A DNA stretch of 64,000 nt from Lachnospiraceae bacterium JLR.KK002 (GTDB lineage Bacteria > Bacillota > Clostridia > Lachnospirales > Lachnospiraceae). Location: positions 3,516,001 to 3,580,000 of the forward strand of contig JAYMNP010000001.1 of NCBI GenBank assembly GCA_036941025.1. The letters run 5' to 3'. Below, piece by piece: positions 30,095 through 39,146 of the stretch (position 1 is the stretch's first letter; every line of letters starts with the position of its first letter). A program made the translations under genes and the position numbers. The notes under the pieces are model-generated. The model worked only from the letters and a program-made list of their open reading frames with translations, was not told the origin of the DNA and did not search any database.

Positions 30095-31693
30095 ATGGGA
30101 GAGGTAAAACAAAGGAAAACAGGTTTCAGAAAGAGATGGGGGACAGTTTTTATATCCATACTCTGCATGGGTCTGCTGGCAGGCTGTCAGGAGACACCAG
30201 AGGACACCATTGTACGGCAGAAAAAGTCAGACAATATCAAAAAGTATGAAAGTAATGAAGAACATCCGGAAGAAAAACAGGAAACAGAGGAGAAACAGGG
30301 AAATCCGGAAGAAAAGAAAGAAAATGTAAAAAGAGTGCTGGAGACGCCGGAACGCTATAAGAATAAGGCTTCCTACCAGAACGGAAATCTGGTGATTGAT
30401 ACGGATGCGGAAATTCTGGTACCGGAAGGCGATCATATGAACACTTATAAAGTAACAGCACAGGAAATGAATCAGGAACTGATTGATAAAATAACTCAGG
30501 CATTTTTTGAAGGGGATAAGATTTATCAGGAGTATGGTTATTTTCAGTGGACCAAAGAACAGTATCAGCAGGATATTACAATGCTGAAAAAGTTTAAGGC
30601 AGAAGGAAATCTGGACCCTTATAATCTGGGAACCTATGAAGACGGAAGCAAAATTTTTGATATTGACAGTGTAATTGAATACGATGAGGAAAATATGAAA
30701 ACTGCGCCGGATGAAATAGAAAAAATCGAAGTAACGCCTTCTTTTGGACTGGAATGGGTGGAAGGATATGGAGAGGAAGCCACAAAGCGGGTGGATGATA
30801 ACAGGTTCAGCGGTGCAGTGGAGACTGACAACGGGGTTTACACTTATACCATTTCCGGAAGCGACGGATATACTGCAGATGTGCGGGTGCTGATTCAGAA
30901 AACCAGAGAAGATATGGCAGATTTCCGGGTGCCGAAGAACTGGTGGGATGGAAGGATTGAATTGGACAATGAATATATATCCAAAGAAGAGGGAAAACAG
31001 CCTTCCATATCAGAAGAAACCATTCAGAACATGTTGAATATTTCCTATGAAGATGCAGAAAAAACAGCCAGAGAAAAAATAGACAGACTGGGCTGGGACT
31101 GGGAAATCACAGACTGGGACTATTCCCTTCTGAAAAGCGGATACGATAACCTTACAGAAGAGACTTTACTGGATGCGGGATATGTTTTTTATTTCGGCAG
31201 AGTGCTGGATGGAATACCTGTAACCTTTACAGATTCTTATGGAGGAGCCTGGGAAGATGCGGACAGTACGCTGGTTCCCTGGAGCTATGAGCGATGTGAA
31301 GTGATTGTGGGAGATGACGGTATTCAGAAAGTGGAAATTTACAATCCTTATCATGTGGAAGGGATTGAGACGGAAAATGTAAAACTGATGGATTTTGACA
31401 GCGTTATGCAGATATATGAGCAGATGATGGAAATATCCAATGCAGACATTCTGCAGTATGCAGAAAATATGACATATCATGTGAATAAAATTCAGCTGGG
31501 CTATACCAGAATCTATGATCCCACCGTGGAAAGTACCACAGGGATTATGGTACCGGTGTGGGACGTATTCGGAGGTTCTCAGACAGAGTATGAAGACCAT
31601 ACGGAAATAAATACGGGAGAACATTCCAGACAGAGTATGCTGACCATCAACGCTCTGGACGGAACGATTATTGACCGGGGGCTTGGATACTGA
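30095..31693 (+). CDS. Large extracytoplasmic lipoprotein, paralogue 2
   Basis: 532 residues. The lipobox LAGC follows a hydrophobic stretch at about residues 16-30. A Glu/Lys-rich insert (EEHPEEKQETEEKQGNPEEK) not found in paralogue 1 precedes the folded part. The rest aligns along the whole length with paralogue 1, most closely in the C-terminal third (TFTDSYGGAWEDADSTLVPW; NAYDGT-like ending INALDGTIIDRGLGY). A GGAAGGAG ribosome binding site precedes the ATG. The pair results from tandem duplication. Function is unknown. It ends 30 bp before the first ABC permease and is likely in one operon with it. Confidence 0.8.
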   Translation: MGEVKQRKTGFRKRWGTVFISILCMGLLAGCQETPEDTIVRQKKSDNIKKYESNEEHPEEKQETEEKQGNPEEKKENVKRVLETPERYKNKASYQNGNLVIDTDAEILVPEGDHMNTYKVTAQEMNQELIDKITQAFFEGDKIYQEYGYFQWTKEQYQQDITMLKKFKAEGNLDPYNLGTYEDGSKIFDIDSVIEYDEENMKTAPDEIEKIEVTPSFGLEWVEGYGEEATKRVDDNRFSGAVETDNGVYTYTISGSDGYTADVRVLIQKTREDMADFRVPKNWWDGRIELDNEYISKEEGKQPSISEETIQNMLNISYEDAEKTAREKIDRLGWDWEITDWDYSLLKSGYDNLTEETLLDAGYVFYFGRVLDGIPVTFTDSYGGAWEDADSTLVPWSYERCEVIVGDDGIQKVEIYNPYHVEGIETENVKLMDFDSVMQIYEQMMEISNADILQYAENMTYHVNKIQLGYTRIYDPTVESTTGIMVPVWDVFGGSQTEYEDHTEINTGEHSRQSMLTINALDGTIIDRGLGY

Positions 31694-31723
31694 TTTATCA
31701 CAGGAAGAAAGGGGAACAGGAAG

Positions 31724-32617
31724 ATGGAAGGGGCAAGACAGGTAACAGCGGCAGTCAGATGGAATTTCCTTGGATTTTTTAAAAATCCGAGGGTAATCAT
31801 CACCTTTCTGTTTTCCTTTATTCTCTGTTTTTTCCTGAGCGACCGGGGCATGATGGTGGCAGATTATTATGATTCCTCCATGCAGGCACTGGAGCCTTTT
31901 ATCTGGACTTTTGGAGACGCCGATTCCATTCTGCTCTGTTCTCTGCTGCTGATTCTGCTGTTTCTGGATTTGCCGAAATTAAGTCCTTTTACCCCTTATA
32001 TGCTTCTTCGCATGAAAAAGAGCCGGTGGCTGCTGGCACAGTTTTTTTATATTTTTTTGGTAACCGTGCTGTATATGACATATGTGCTTCTGGTGACCGG
32101 AATTCTCTGTATGCAGAAAACTTATCCTGGAAATATCTGGAGCAAGACAGCGGCCCTTCTGGCCTATTCCGGTATGGGGAGGGATTTATCCGTTCCATCC
32201 ACAGTAAAGGTGATGGAAAGTACCACTCCGGTGTCCTGCAGCTTTCAGATTATGGTTCTCTTAATCTGTTATGCCTTAACTTTAAGTTTTCTGATGCTGC
32301 TTTTTCAGATGAAATCAGGAAGAAAGGCTGCCATCGGCGCCGGGCTGTTTTACAGTCTGTTCGGGTTCCTTCTGAATCCCGATATTCTGGCGAAAATACT
32401 CCGCAAAGAAGAATACGAAATGTTTCTGGTACGGAGGATTACCGGGTGGGTCAGCCCCCTGAACCATGCCACTTACGGAATGCATGATTTTGGGTATGAT
32501 GTGCTTCCGTCTATTGGCCAGTCCTGTATGATATTTCTTGTACTGCTGCTGTTTTTGTCCTTTCTTTCCTTTTATACACTGAAAAAATACAATTTTAGTT
32601 CTTTTACAGGAGATTGA
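31724..32617 (+). CDS. ABC-2 type transporter permease-like membrane protein, subunit 1
   Basis: 297 residues with about six hydrophobic segments (first near residues 25-42, last near 267-287). There is a positively charged N terminus and extracellular loops including one with SVPSTVKVMESTTPVSC. The overall pattern fits an ABC-2-like exporter permease, although no signature motif identifies a subfamily. The assignment leans on the following permease and ATPase genes, 3 bp and about 800 bp away. GGAAGATGG around the start gives the translation signal. The substrate is unknown. Confidence 0.65.
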   Translation: MEGARQVTAAVRWNFLGFFKNPRVIITFLFSFILCFFLSDRGMMVADYYDSSMQALEPFIWTFGDADSILLCSLLLILLFLDLPKLSPFTPYMLLRMKKSRWLLAQFFYIFLVTVLYMTYVLLVTGILCMQKTYPGNIWSKTAALLAYSGMGRDLSVPSTVKVMESTTPVSCSFQIMVLLICYALTLSFLMLLFQMKSGRKAAIGAGLFYSLFGFLLNPDILAKILRKEEYEMFLVRRITGWVSPLNHATYGMHDFGYDVLPSIGQSCMIFLVLLLFLSFLSFYTLKKYNFSSFTGD

Positions 32618-32620
32618 CGT

Positions 32621-33337
32621 ATGAAAGAATTATTACGGGACAGAGGATTTCAGGCTGCCATGCTGGTAAGTTTTCTGGCCATGGCGCTGGGATTTCCTTT
32701 CTATCAGGCAAAAATTCCGTTAAATCCGGGAAGTTTTCTTGAATTTTATCAGACTGCACTGGAAGCTCAGACCATGTTGTTTCTGATACCTGTTGCAGCA
32801 GTGCTTTCGCCGGGAGCTGCCTATGTGCGGGAATCCTCCAGTGGATTTTTAAAACTGTATCTTACCAGAACCAGCCGGATGGAGTATATCAGAACAAAAA
32901 CCTGGAGGATTTACGCCGGAGGATTTCTGCCCTTTTTTCTGGCGGGGACCGGAGGATTTCTGCTCTGCTTTTTCTTTCTCTATCCTCTGGAACTGAAAGG
33001 AAGTATTTCCTGGAAAGAAATCCTCAGTGTTCTGGAAATTCTTCTGCGCATCAGCTTTACAGGAGGAATCCTGGCAGAATTTTCCGGTATTTTTGCAGTG
33101 GTTTTTCGGAATTATTATATGGCTTACGGGCTGCCCTTCGTCATTTATTATATGATGATTATATTAAAAGAAAGGTATCTGCCGAAACTGTATGCCTGGT
33201 ATCCGGGAGAATGGGTTGTATGCCAGGAAGACTGGGGAACAGACCAGATGGGAATCTGGATATTTTTCCTGGTGATTTCTCTGGCAGTAATGCTGATACA
33301 CAGCCTGATTTTATATCGGAGGCTGCGGGAAATTTAG
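32621..33337 (+). CDS. ABC-2 type transporter permease-like membrane protein, subunit 2
   Basis: 238 residues, about six transmembrane segments (near residues 12-30, 55-75, 100-125, 135-160, 165-182 and 205-230). The segment VLSPGAAYVRESSSGFLKLYLTRTSRMEYI resembles the cytoplasmic coupling region of ABC-2 permeases. It begins 3 bp after the preceding membrane protein and is followed 77 bp later by the ATPase. The two permeases probably form a heterodimeric pore. An apparent ORF overlapping its end at 33211 is an out-of-frame extension of the ATPase and is not real. Confidence 0.65.
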   Translation: MKELLRDRGFQAAMLVSFLAMALGFPFYQAKIPLNPGSFLEFYQTALEAQTMLFLIPVAAVLSPGAAYVRESSSGFLKLYLTRTSRMEYIRTKTWRIYAGGFLPFFLAGTGGFLLCFFFLYPLELKGSISWKEILSVLEILLRISFTGGILAEFSGIFAVVFRNYYMAYGLPFVIYYMMIILKERYLPKLYAWYPGEWVVCQEDWGTDQMGIWIFFLVISLAVMLIHSLILYRRLREI

Positions 33338-33414
33338 TTCCACAGCCAGGAGATGTGCAGATATGGCAGCAACGGGGGTACTGGCCTGAAACAGGAATTT
33401 ATGGAGAAAATAAC

Positions 33415-34053
33415 ATGGACGTTTATATTGAAATCAGTCATGTGACGAAAAAATTCGGGGACGACGTGATTTTAAATGACATTAATATCAGTATGGAACA
33501 GGGAAAAGTCTACGGAATTTCCGGTAATAATGGTTCCGGAAAAACGGTTCTGATGAAATGTATCTGTGGATTTCTTCCGGTAACAGCAGGATTTATACGG
33601 GTTGGGGGGAAAATCATCGGAACAGAGATTGATTTTCCGGAAAGTATCGGCGTAATTATAGAAACACCTGGATTTCTGACAAATCTGACAGGTATGCGGA
33701 ATCTGGAAATTCTGGCCGGGCTTAAAGGAAAAATTTCCCCAGAGGAAATCCGCCAGACCATAAGAAAAGCGGGACTGGATCCAGGATTAAAAAAATCTGT
33801 GGCAAAATATTCTCTGGGGATGCGCCAGCGTCTCGGAATAGCCCAGGCAATTATGGAAGATCCGGAATTTCTGATTCTGGATGAGCCTTTTAACGGACTG
33901 GATAAACATGGAGTGGAAGATATTCGAAATCTTCTTCTGGATTTGAAAAAGAATGGAAAAACCATTATTCTGGCCAGTCACAACAGCGAAGATATCCGAA
34001 TTTTATGCGACAGAGTTTATGAGATGGACGGAGGGAGGATACAGGAAGTATGA
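33415..34053 (+). CDS. ABC transporter ATP-binding protein
   Basis: 212 residues from the ATG at 33415 (GGAG 8 bp upstream). Walker A is GNNGSGKTVLM (about residues 37-47), the signature YSLGMRQRLGIAQAIM and Walker B FLILDEPFNGLDKHG, followed by the switch His in ILASHNSED. This is a typical single ABC ATPase of the drug/peptide exporter (CcmA-like) class. It is the motor for the two permeases immediately upstream. Its last bases overlap the start of the next gene (ATGA), indicating translational coupling with the surface-exposed accessory protein. Confidence 0.92.
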   Translation: MDVYIEISHVTKKFGDDVILNDINISMEQGKVYGISGNNGSGKTVLMKCICGFLPVTAGFIRVGGKIIGTEIDFPESIGVIIETPGFLTNLTGMRNLEILAGLKGKISPEEIRQTIRKAGLDPGLKKSVAKYSLGMRQRLGIAQAIMEDPEFLILDEPFNGLDKHGVEDIRNLLLDLKKNGKTIILASHNSEDIRILCDRVYEMDGGRIQEV

Positions 34054-35618
34054 GATGCAGAAAAAAGAGATGCAGAAAATTGTGTGGGAAAAATCGGGTA
34101 CAGGGTTTTTTTCTGATAAGTATCATTCTGTGTTTTGTTCTGGCTGTGTCTGTCACGGTCAGGGCGGAGGGTCTGATAATTTCGGATGACAGTCAGAAAA
34201 AAGGCGGATTTATCACCATTGACGCCAATAAAAAGTACGAGGGTATGAACGCTCCTTTTTCCAAAGGATATGAACCTTCTGTTGAGAAAAATACCATGAC
34301 GCTGGTGGTTCCTTTTATGATGAAACAGGAAACGGAGCAGGACAGAATCGTTGTGGGTATTTCTTTTGAGCGTGAGGAAAACAGCCCTTTTTACTATAAA
34401 AACTATCAGAAAAAAGTAAAGAAGTCAGAAGATGGAATTTATCTGTACCGGTGCAGAATTCAGTTAAAGGAAGACCGGGTAAACGGTCAGTATCCCCTGC
34501 GCCTGTGGGTGCAGGCTGAGACGTCAGAGGAACGGCTGCAGCAGGAATTTAACATTTATGTGGAAATTACAGACGGAATCCCAAAAGTTTCCGAAGAAAA
34601 TCCGCCGGAGGAAAATTCAGATTTTACCATGGAAAATCAGGTGCCGGATTCTGTTTTGCCGGATGCAGGAGAAGAATCAGGCCAGCCAGCAGGAGGTTCA
34701 GGCAGCGGAGAACAGATTATCCATCAGCCCAGAGTTATGATAACAGATAACAGTCTGCAGACGGCTTCTCTGGAAGCCGGAACACAGGCACTCTGGTCCC
34801 TTTCTGCCAGAAACTGCAGCCGAAGTTATGCCATGGAAAATGTAAAGGTGACCATGACCTGTGAAAACAGAGATATTATTTTTGAAAAGACTTCCTGGTA
34901 TTTTGACCGGGCGGGGGCCGGAGGTTCCATGGATTTGTCTCAGCATGTGACTGTGGGAAAAAAAGCGGCGGCAGAGTCCGTAGCAGTACAGTTTCAGTTT
35001 GACTATGAGGATAAACAGGGGACTGCCTGTACTTCCACGGAGACAGTGACTCTGTCTGTGGTGCAGATTCCTCAGGCGGAGCTTACGAATCTTTCTTTTC
35101 CGGACAGTATTTATGAGGCAGATACGGATTTGCTGACTTTTCAGATTCAGAACACAGGCCTTGCGGTCATTTATAATGTCAGAATACGTCTGGAAGGCAA
35201 AGGGCTGTTTCCGGAGAAGGAACTGTTTCTTGGAACCATGGAGGCAGGTTCTTCTGCAGACGGAGAGATTTCCGTATTTGCCGGCAACCTGACCATGGAT
35301 AATGAGGGAAATGTGATTGATGAAGGTGGAAAAAAATATGGCGATACCACCGGTACAGTGGTGTTTTCCTATGAAAATGAACAGGGGGAACCGGTGGAAA
35401 CCAGTCAGGAACTTCACACCGCCATTAAAAAACCGCAGGTTGTGAAACTGAAAGTGGAAAAGGAAGCTCCGAAAACCAATCAGTGGTGGATAACTATTCT
35501 GGCAGGTATTTTTCTGGTGCTGATTTTGATTATCATATGGCTTTATCTGCGGATGAAGCATTATTGGAGAGTTTCCGAAATGCATAAAAATTCCTGGTCA
35601 GGAAAGGAAAAATCATGA
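34050..35618 (+). CDS. Membrane-anchored extracellular accessory protein (COG1361/CARDB-like)
   Basis: 522 residues. An N-terminal signal sequence (hydrophobic about 20-38, VRAEG cleavage-like site) is followed by a large beta-rich extracellular part with CARDB-like segments (FDYEDKQGTACTSTETVTLS; LTFQIQNTGLAVIYNVRI) and a C-terminal transmembrane helix (about residues 477-500, WWITILAGIFLVLILIIIW) with a short cytoplasmic tail. Similar S-layer-domain-like proteins accompany MacB-type or RND-type exporters in Firmicutes. It is coupled by 4-bp overlaps to the ATPase before it and the MacB-core-like gene after it, so it is probably the extracellular part of this exporter. The substrate is unknown. 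Confidence 0.7.
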   Translation: MRCRKKRCRKLCGKNRVQGFFLISIILCFVLAVSVTVRAEGLIISDDSQKKGGFITIDANKKYEGMNAPFSKGYEPSVEKNTMTLVVPFMMKQETEQDRIVVGISFEREENSPFYYKNYQKKVKKSEDGIYLYRCRIQLKEDRVNGQYPLRLWVQAETSEERLQQEFNIYVEITDGIPKVSEENPPEENSDFTMENQVPDSVLPDAGEESGQPAGGSGSGEQIIHQPRVMITDNSLQTASLEAGTQALWSLSARNCSRSYAMENVKVTMTCENRDIIFEKTSWYFDRAGAGGSMDLSQHVTVGKKAAAESVAVQFQFDYEDKQGTACTSTETVTLSVVQIPQAELTNLSFPDSIYEADTDLLTFQIQNTGLAVIYNVRIRLEGKGLFPEKELFLGTMEAGSSADGEISVFAGNLTMDNEGNVIDEGGKKYGDTTGTVVFSYENEQGEPVETSQELHTAIKKPQVVKLKVEKEAPKTNQWWITILAGIFLVLILIIIWLYLRMKHYWRVSEMHKNSWSGKEKS

Positions 35619-36283
35619 AAAGACGTAATCTGTATAAAGATATTGTTATCGGTGCAGCAGTTATTTTTCTGATGGTTTTCTGTTCAAATCTGTGGAAAAA
35701 TTATCAGAAAGAGCAGAAAATCTATGGTTTTTACATCCAGTCTGACCTGGAACTGACAGAGAAAACTGCAGAACAGTTACAGAATATTTCCGGTCTCTGC
35801 AGGTTTGAACCATCTGCTTCCACTATGGTGACAGTGGGGCTGGAAGAATATACCCTGGAAACCAGCCTGGTGGGAGTCAGTCTGGAAGAGTATCCGCTGA
35901 ACTTTAAGGAAACAGAGGGGAATCTTGTTCTGGGAAATACAGCGGCGCTGTTTTTCGGTGAAGATGCATTTCAGATGTTTTCTGACAAACACGGATACAG
36001 TCCTGATAAAAAACAGATAAAAAGCTGGACGGATGAGTATCAGAGTCTTTCTCTGTCCATAACGGATGAAGGAGGTCATGTAAGAAAGGGATATGTTGCC
36101 GGTATTCTGAAAAGTCCGGGAAACGAAATTTACATGGATAGAGGTCAGATGGAGGAAATTTTTAAGGAATCCTGTCAGGTGACGGGAGGGTATATGGAGG
36201 TTTATGGGCTTCAGAATATGAAAAAAGCCAGGGATGAACTGGAAGGGGGAGGATTTCTGGTGGAGAAGAAAATGGAGAATTAA
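35615..36283 (+). CDS. MacB periplasmic-core-like membrane-anchored protein
   Basis: 222 residues: one N-terminal transmembrane segment (about residues 9-26) and an extracellular domain resembling the MacB periplasmic core domain (GVSLEEYPLNFKETEGNLV, then VLGNTAALFFGED, and AGILKSPGNEIYMD), but without the FtsX permease domain that normally follows. It is translationally coupled (ATGA overlap) to the preceding accessory protein and is the last gene of the locus. It may be a stand-alone partner for the extracellular accessory protein, or a truncated MacB-type permease. The terminator at 36321 follows. Confidence 0.6.
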   Translation: MKRRNLYKDIVIGAAVIFLMVFCSNLWKNYQKEQKIYGFYIQSDLELTEKTAEQLQNISGLCRFEPSASTMVTVGLEEYTLETSLVGVSLEEYPLNFKETEGNLVLGNTAALFFGEDAFQMFSDKHGYSPDKKQIKSWTDEYQSLSLSITDEGGHVRKGYVAGILKSPGNEIYMDRGQMEEIFKESCQVTGGYMEVYGLQNMKKARDELEGGGFLVEKKMEN

Positions 36284-36320
36284 TCTGAATATCAGAGACA
36301 GACTGTAAAAGGATGAGGAC

Positions 36321-36364
36321 AGCATACGGTTTTCCGACAGGGGAGACGGTATGCTTTATTTTCT
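36321..36364 (+). terminator. Rho-independent terminator of the lipoprotein/ABC locus
   Basis: AGCATACGGTTTTCC pairs with GGGGAGACGGTATGCT (one mismatch, wobble pairs), followed by TTATTTTC. Apart from this and the promoter at 36691-36719, the gap 36284-36827 shows only AT-rich sequence and a weaker hairpin near 36369-36402. Confidence 0.7.
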
Positions 36365-36690
36365 TATGGGAAAGACTCTGTCACGATAAAGCGTGGAAGT
36401 GTCTTACTATAGAATAAAAAATAATTATCCCATTGCGGCGGAAAAGAAATAGGTCCCAATCTGTTGTGATATCAACCTGTAAAAATTTGCCGGTAAAAAT
36501 TTGCCTGTAATATTTTGCGGCAGAAAATTTTTTCAGATAATATATATTTTTTCAGTATTAGTCATAAAAACAGTGTATTATAAGGTCTGGACGGGAGATT
36601 ATATATATTCTAAATCTTTTTGTTCATAGTTTCTAAAGGAAAAAATCATATTACAGGCAGGGTAAAAAAAGTTTCATTCACAAAAAAGAA

Positions 36691-36719
36691 TTGTATGGAT
36701 GGGATTTTTTTGTTATAAT
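36691..36719 (+). promoter_or_regulatory. Putative promoter of the PocR sensor gene
   Basis: TTGTAT (36691-36696), 17-bp spacer and an extended TGT-TATAAT -10 (36714-36719), about 108 bp ahead of the PocR-domain gene. Confidence 0.55.
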
Positions 36720-36827
36720 AATTAAAATAAAAGACAGATTTGAATTTTTTTGTCGTCAATTTATACAAAGACGGACAGAAGTTGTCTGGAGTGTTGAGAG
36801 ACAGAATCATATCGGGAGATGGATTGT

Positions 36828-38042
36828 ATGTTGAAAGAATCAAAAAATATATCGGATTATCTTGATATCGGTTTTCTGCAAATGCTGCAGGATAATTGTT
36901 CCAGGGCCATGGGACTGGCTTTTGTGACAGTGGACTATCGCGGATGTCCCATTACGCATTACAGTGGTTTTACCCCTTACTGTCAGCTTGGGCGGAAGCA
37001 TCAGGGGTTTTTTGAAATGTGCAAACAGTGTGATGCCCATGGAGGTCTGCAGGCTGCTATTACCGGAGAGCCTTATATCTACCGCTGTCATGCAGGACTG
37101 GTGGATTTTGCCCTGCCGCTGATCTGCGACGGTATTTATATGGGTTCCCTGATGGGAGGCCAGATACGGTTAAACCGGGATGAAAAAGGGGAACTGGACA
37201 GGATTCTGCCGGTTGAGACAGACTGGAGGAAAGATAGGGACCTGGATAAAGCGTATAATGAAACTCAGACAGTCTCCTATGAGAAGATTAAATCGGCAGT
37301 GACAGTGCTGCATGATTTGATTCTGTTTATGATGCAGAGTAACGGGCAGACGGGCAGGCTGCCGGAATCTGAGGATATAAACGCTGGGGAACAGTGTAAA
37401 ACCTGTCCCGGTGCAGAGTTTTCTTTTCGAAAACGTGAACTTACAAGTATTAAAAATCAGGGGAAACTGCGTTATTTTTTCTTTGTGATGAATATTATTT
37501 CACAGATGGCTCTCCAGGAAAAGGCCGCCAGGACAGAGGCCATGGTATATGATTTTGCGGATATTATGCGTTATGTAACGGAATCAGAACATGAAATTTC
37601 CACACTGGGAGAAGAACTGAACTATATAGGCGCTCTGCTGCGTGTTCAGAAAGCCTGGGTAGGGGACGCTCTTCGCTTTCATATTTCAGTTCCAAAGGAA
37701 TACTGGGATGCAAACTGTCCCTACATGGTTCTGGAACCGCTTGTGGGACTGGCTGTTCAGGGATGCGAGGCTGGGGAAACCCATGAAATTGAAATTCTTG
37801 CGAAAGAAGAACAGGGAGACGTGATAATTCAGGTAGTCAGCGATAATGAAGGAATGACGCTGGAAGAGATGGATGACCGGTCCGGGGGATTTTTTCAGGA
37901 GGAGGGATTTTCCCTTCATGATTCAGACAGGAGTCTGAAACGGATGTTTGGAAAGCGGTATGGCCTTTCCGTAGGACCTGGAAAGGAGGAAAAGCCGGGA
38001 CAGATGGTTTGCTTCCGGCTGCCTCATAAGAAAGACGGATAA
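36828..38042 (+). CDS. PocR-domain sensor with a degenerate LytS/YesM-type kinase domain
   Basis: 404 residues from the ATG at 36828, which has GGGAG 9 bp upstream; the ATG at 36819 abuts that site. Residues ~10-165 form a PocR sensory domain (family hallmarks CKQCDAHGGLQAA and YRCHAGLVDFALPL, with clustered Cys). The C-terminal half aligns with LytS/YesM-type kinases: ELTSIKNQGKLRYFFFVMN matches the ExxxLxxQINPHFLFNxLN box and LVGLAVQG the N box. The phospho-accepting His and the N-box Asn are both replaced. It therefore probably senses propanediol or glycerol but does not autophosphorylate normally. It is paired with the AraC-type regulator 15 bp downstream and precedes pduQ and the pdu operon, so it probably controls them. 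Confidence 0.8.
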   Translation: MLKESKNISDYLDIGFLQMLQDNCSRAMGLAFVTVDYRGCPITHYSGFTPYCQLGRKHQGFFEMCKQCDAHGGLQAAITGEPYIYRCHAGLVDFALPLICDGIYMGSLMGGQIRLNRDEKGELDRILPVETDWRKDRDLDKAYNETQTVSYEKIKSAVTVLHDLILFMMQSNGQTGRLPESEDINAGEQCKTCPGAEFSFRKRELTSIKNQGKLRYFFFVMNIISQMALQEKAARTEAMVYDFADIMRYVTESEHEISTLGEELNYIGALLRVQKAWVGDALRFHISVPKEYWDANCPYMVLEPLVGLAVQGCEAGETHEIEILAKEEQGDVIIQVVSDNEGMTLEEMDDRSGGFFQEEGFSLHDSDRSLKRMFGKRYGLSVGPGKEEKPGQMVCFRLPHKKDG

Positions 38043-38057
38043 GGAGGTGTGCAGTGA

Positions 38058-39116
38058 ATGGGCCAGATTTTAGTGTTGAATGAGAACCGGCTGGAGCGTG
38101 AAATTACCCGAAATATTCTGGCTGAAGGGCTGGAGTCCACAGAAATTGTTCCCATAGCGGAAGAAGAAACGGCAATCCGTATGCTGAGAGAAGAAAATGT
38201 GGATTTGCTGATTGCAGATGTACCCAGATTTGATCTGCGCCGGTGCGACATGATGGCGAAGGCCAGGCAGGTATCGCCGGATACCCCGATTCTGGTGACT
38301 TCCGCAGGAGTCCGTGCTGATATTGCACCTCATGTATGGCGGCTGGGACTGCAGGATTATTTGCTCAAACCCTGCCGTCCGGCCTGGCTGCTGGCAGCAG
38401 TTCGAGCCCTGAAACGGGAGGCTTCCCCCGGATTAAATGACAGAGAGGAACAGCGGCGGGAACAGTATCTGAAACTTCTGGCTGAGCAGATGCGGGCCTT
38501 TTGTTATAAAAAGTGCACAGATGTTGCAAAAGATTACCTTGCTTCTCTTCACAAAGATATACATAATAAAAGTATGATTCGGTTTCAGGTGCTTCGGTTT
38601 GCCGAAGGACTTGTACAGTTGGGAGATCCTCTGGGTTCTGCTGCCCGAACCAGACTGGCATGTATGATGGAACAGTTCAGGCTTCGATTCGACCAGCAGG
38701 TGCAGAAATATGATACCTACCTTGTACTGAAAAAGATGCTGGATGTGATTTTTACTGTTTTTGAAGAAGACAGCAGTTATCAGGTGGACAGTGAGCAGAG
38801 GGTGATCAACTTTATTGACCGCAACGTCAGGGGCGGCATCAGCCTGGATCAGGCTGCAGAATATGCAAATATGAGTTCTTATTATTTCAGCAGGGTTTTT
38901 AAGAAAATTACCGGGGTCAACTTCATTACCTACGTTACAGACTGTAAAATAGCTGTTGCTGAGGAAATGCTTGTGGAAACGGACATGCCTGTCATCAGCA
39001 TTGCCTATGAGCTTTCTTACAGTGAAGCCAATTATTTCAGTAAGGCTTTTAAGCGGAAAGTGGGAATGACGCCTACGGAGTACCGGGAATTTCACTGCGG
39101 CGGAGTGACTGTCTGA
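38058..39116 (+). CDS. AraC-type response regulator, likely activator of the pdu operon
   Basis: 352 residues. The receiver domain (1-120) has phospho-acceptor-like Asp54 (LLIADV) and Lys in LLKPC, but the usual acidic pair is NE rather than DD or DE. A linker follows, then a C-terminal AraC double helix-turn-helix (about 245-345) with LDQAAEYANMSSYYFSRVFK and SYSEANYFSKAFKRKVGMTP. AAGGAGGTG lies 8 bp before the ATG. It follows the PocR-domain sensor and precedes pduQ, so it is the obvious candidate for activating the weak -35 promoter of the pdu operon. The altered acidic pocket raises the possibility of phosphorylation-independent control. Confidence 0.85.
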   Translation: MGQILVLNENRLEREITRNILAEGLESTEIVPIAEEETAIRMLREENVDLLIADVPRFDLRRCDMMAKARQVSPDTPILVTSAGVRADIAPHVWRLGLQDYLLKPCRPAWLLAAVRALKREASPGLNDREEQRREQYLKLLAEQMRAFCYKKCTDVAKDYLASLHKDIHNKSMIRFQVLRFAEGLVQLGDPLGSAARTRLACMMEQFRLRFDQQVQKYDTYLVLKKMLDVIFTVFEEDSSYQVDSEQRVINFIDRNVRGGISLDQAAEYANMSSYYFSRVFKKITGVNFITYVTDCKIAVAEEMLVETDMPVISIAYELSYSEANYFSKAFKRKVGMTPTEYREFHCGGVTV

Positions 39117-39146
39117 ACAGGTAATTCCCGCAGAACAGGTTGTAAA

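Noticed and set aside
33211..33414. N-terminal extension of the ABC ATPase
   Set aside because: It overlaps the end of the permease gene in another frame and is not homologous to ATPases. The ATG at 33415 has GGAG upstream.
36284..36827. Riboswitch or small gene in the spacer before the PocR gene
   Set aside because: Only a terminator, a weak hairpin and a promoter could be supported. No known riboswitch box was recognised by eye.
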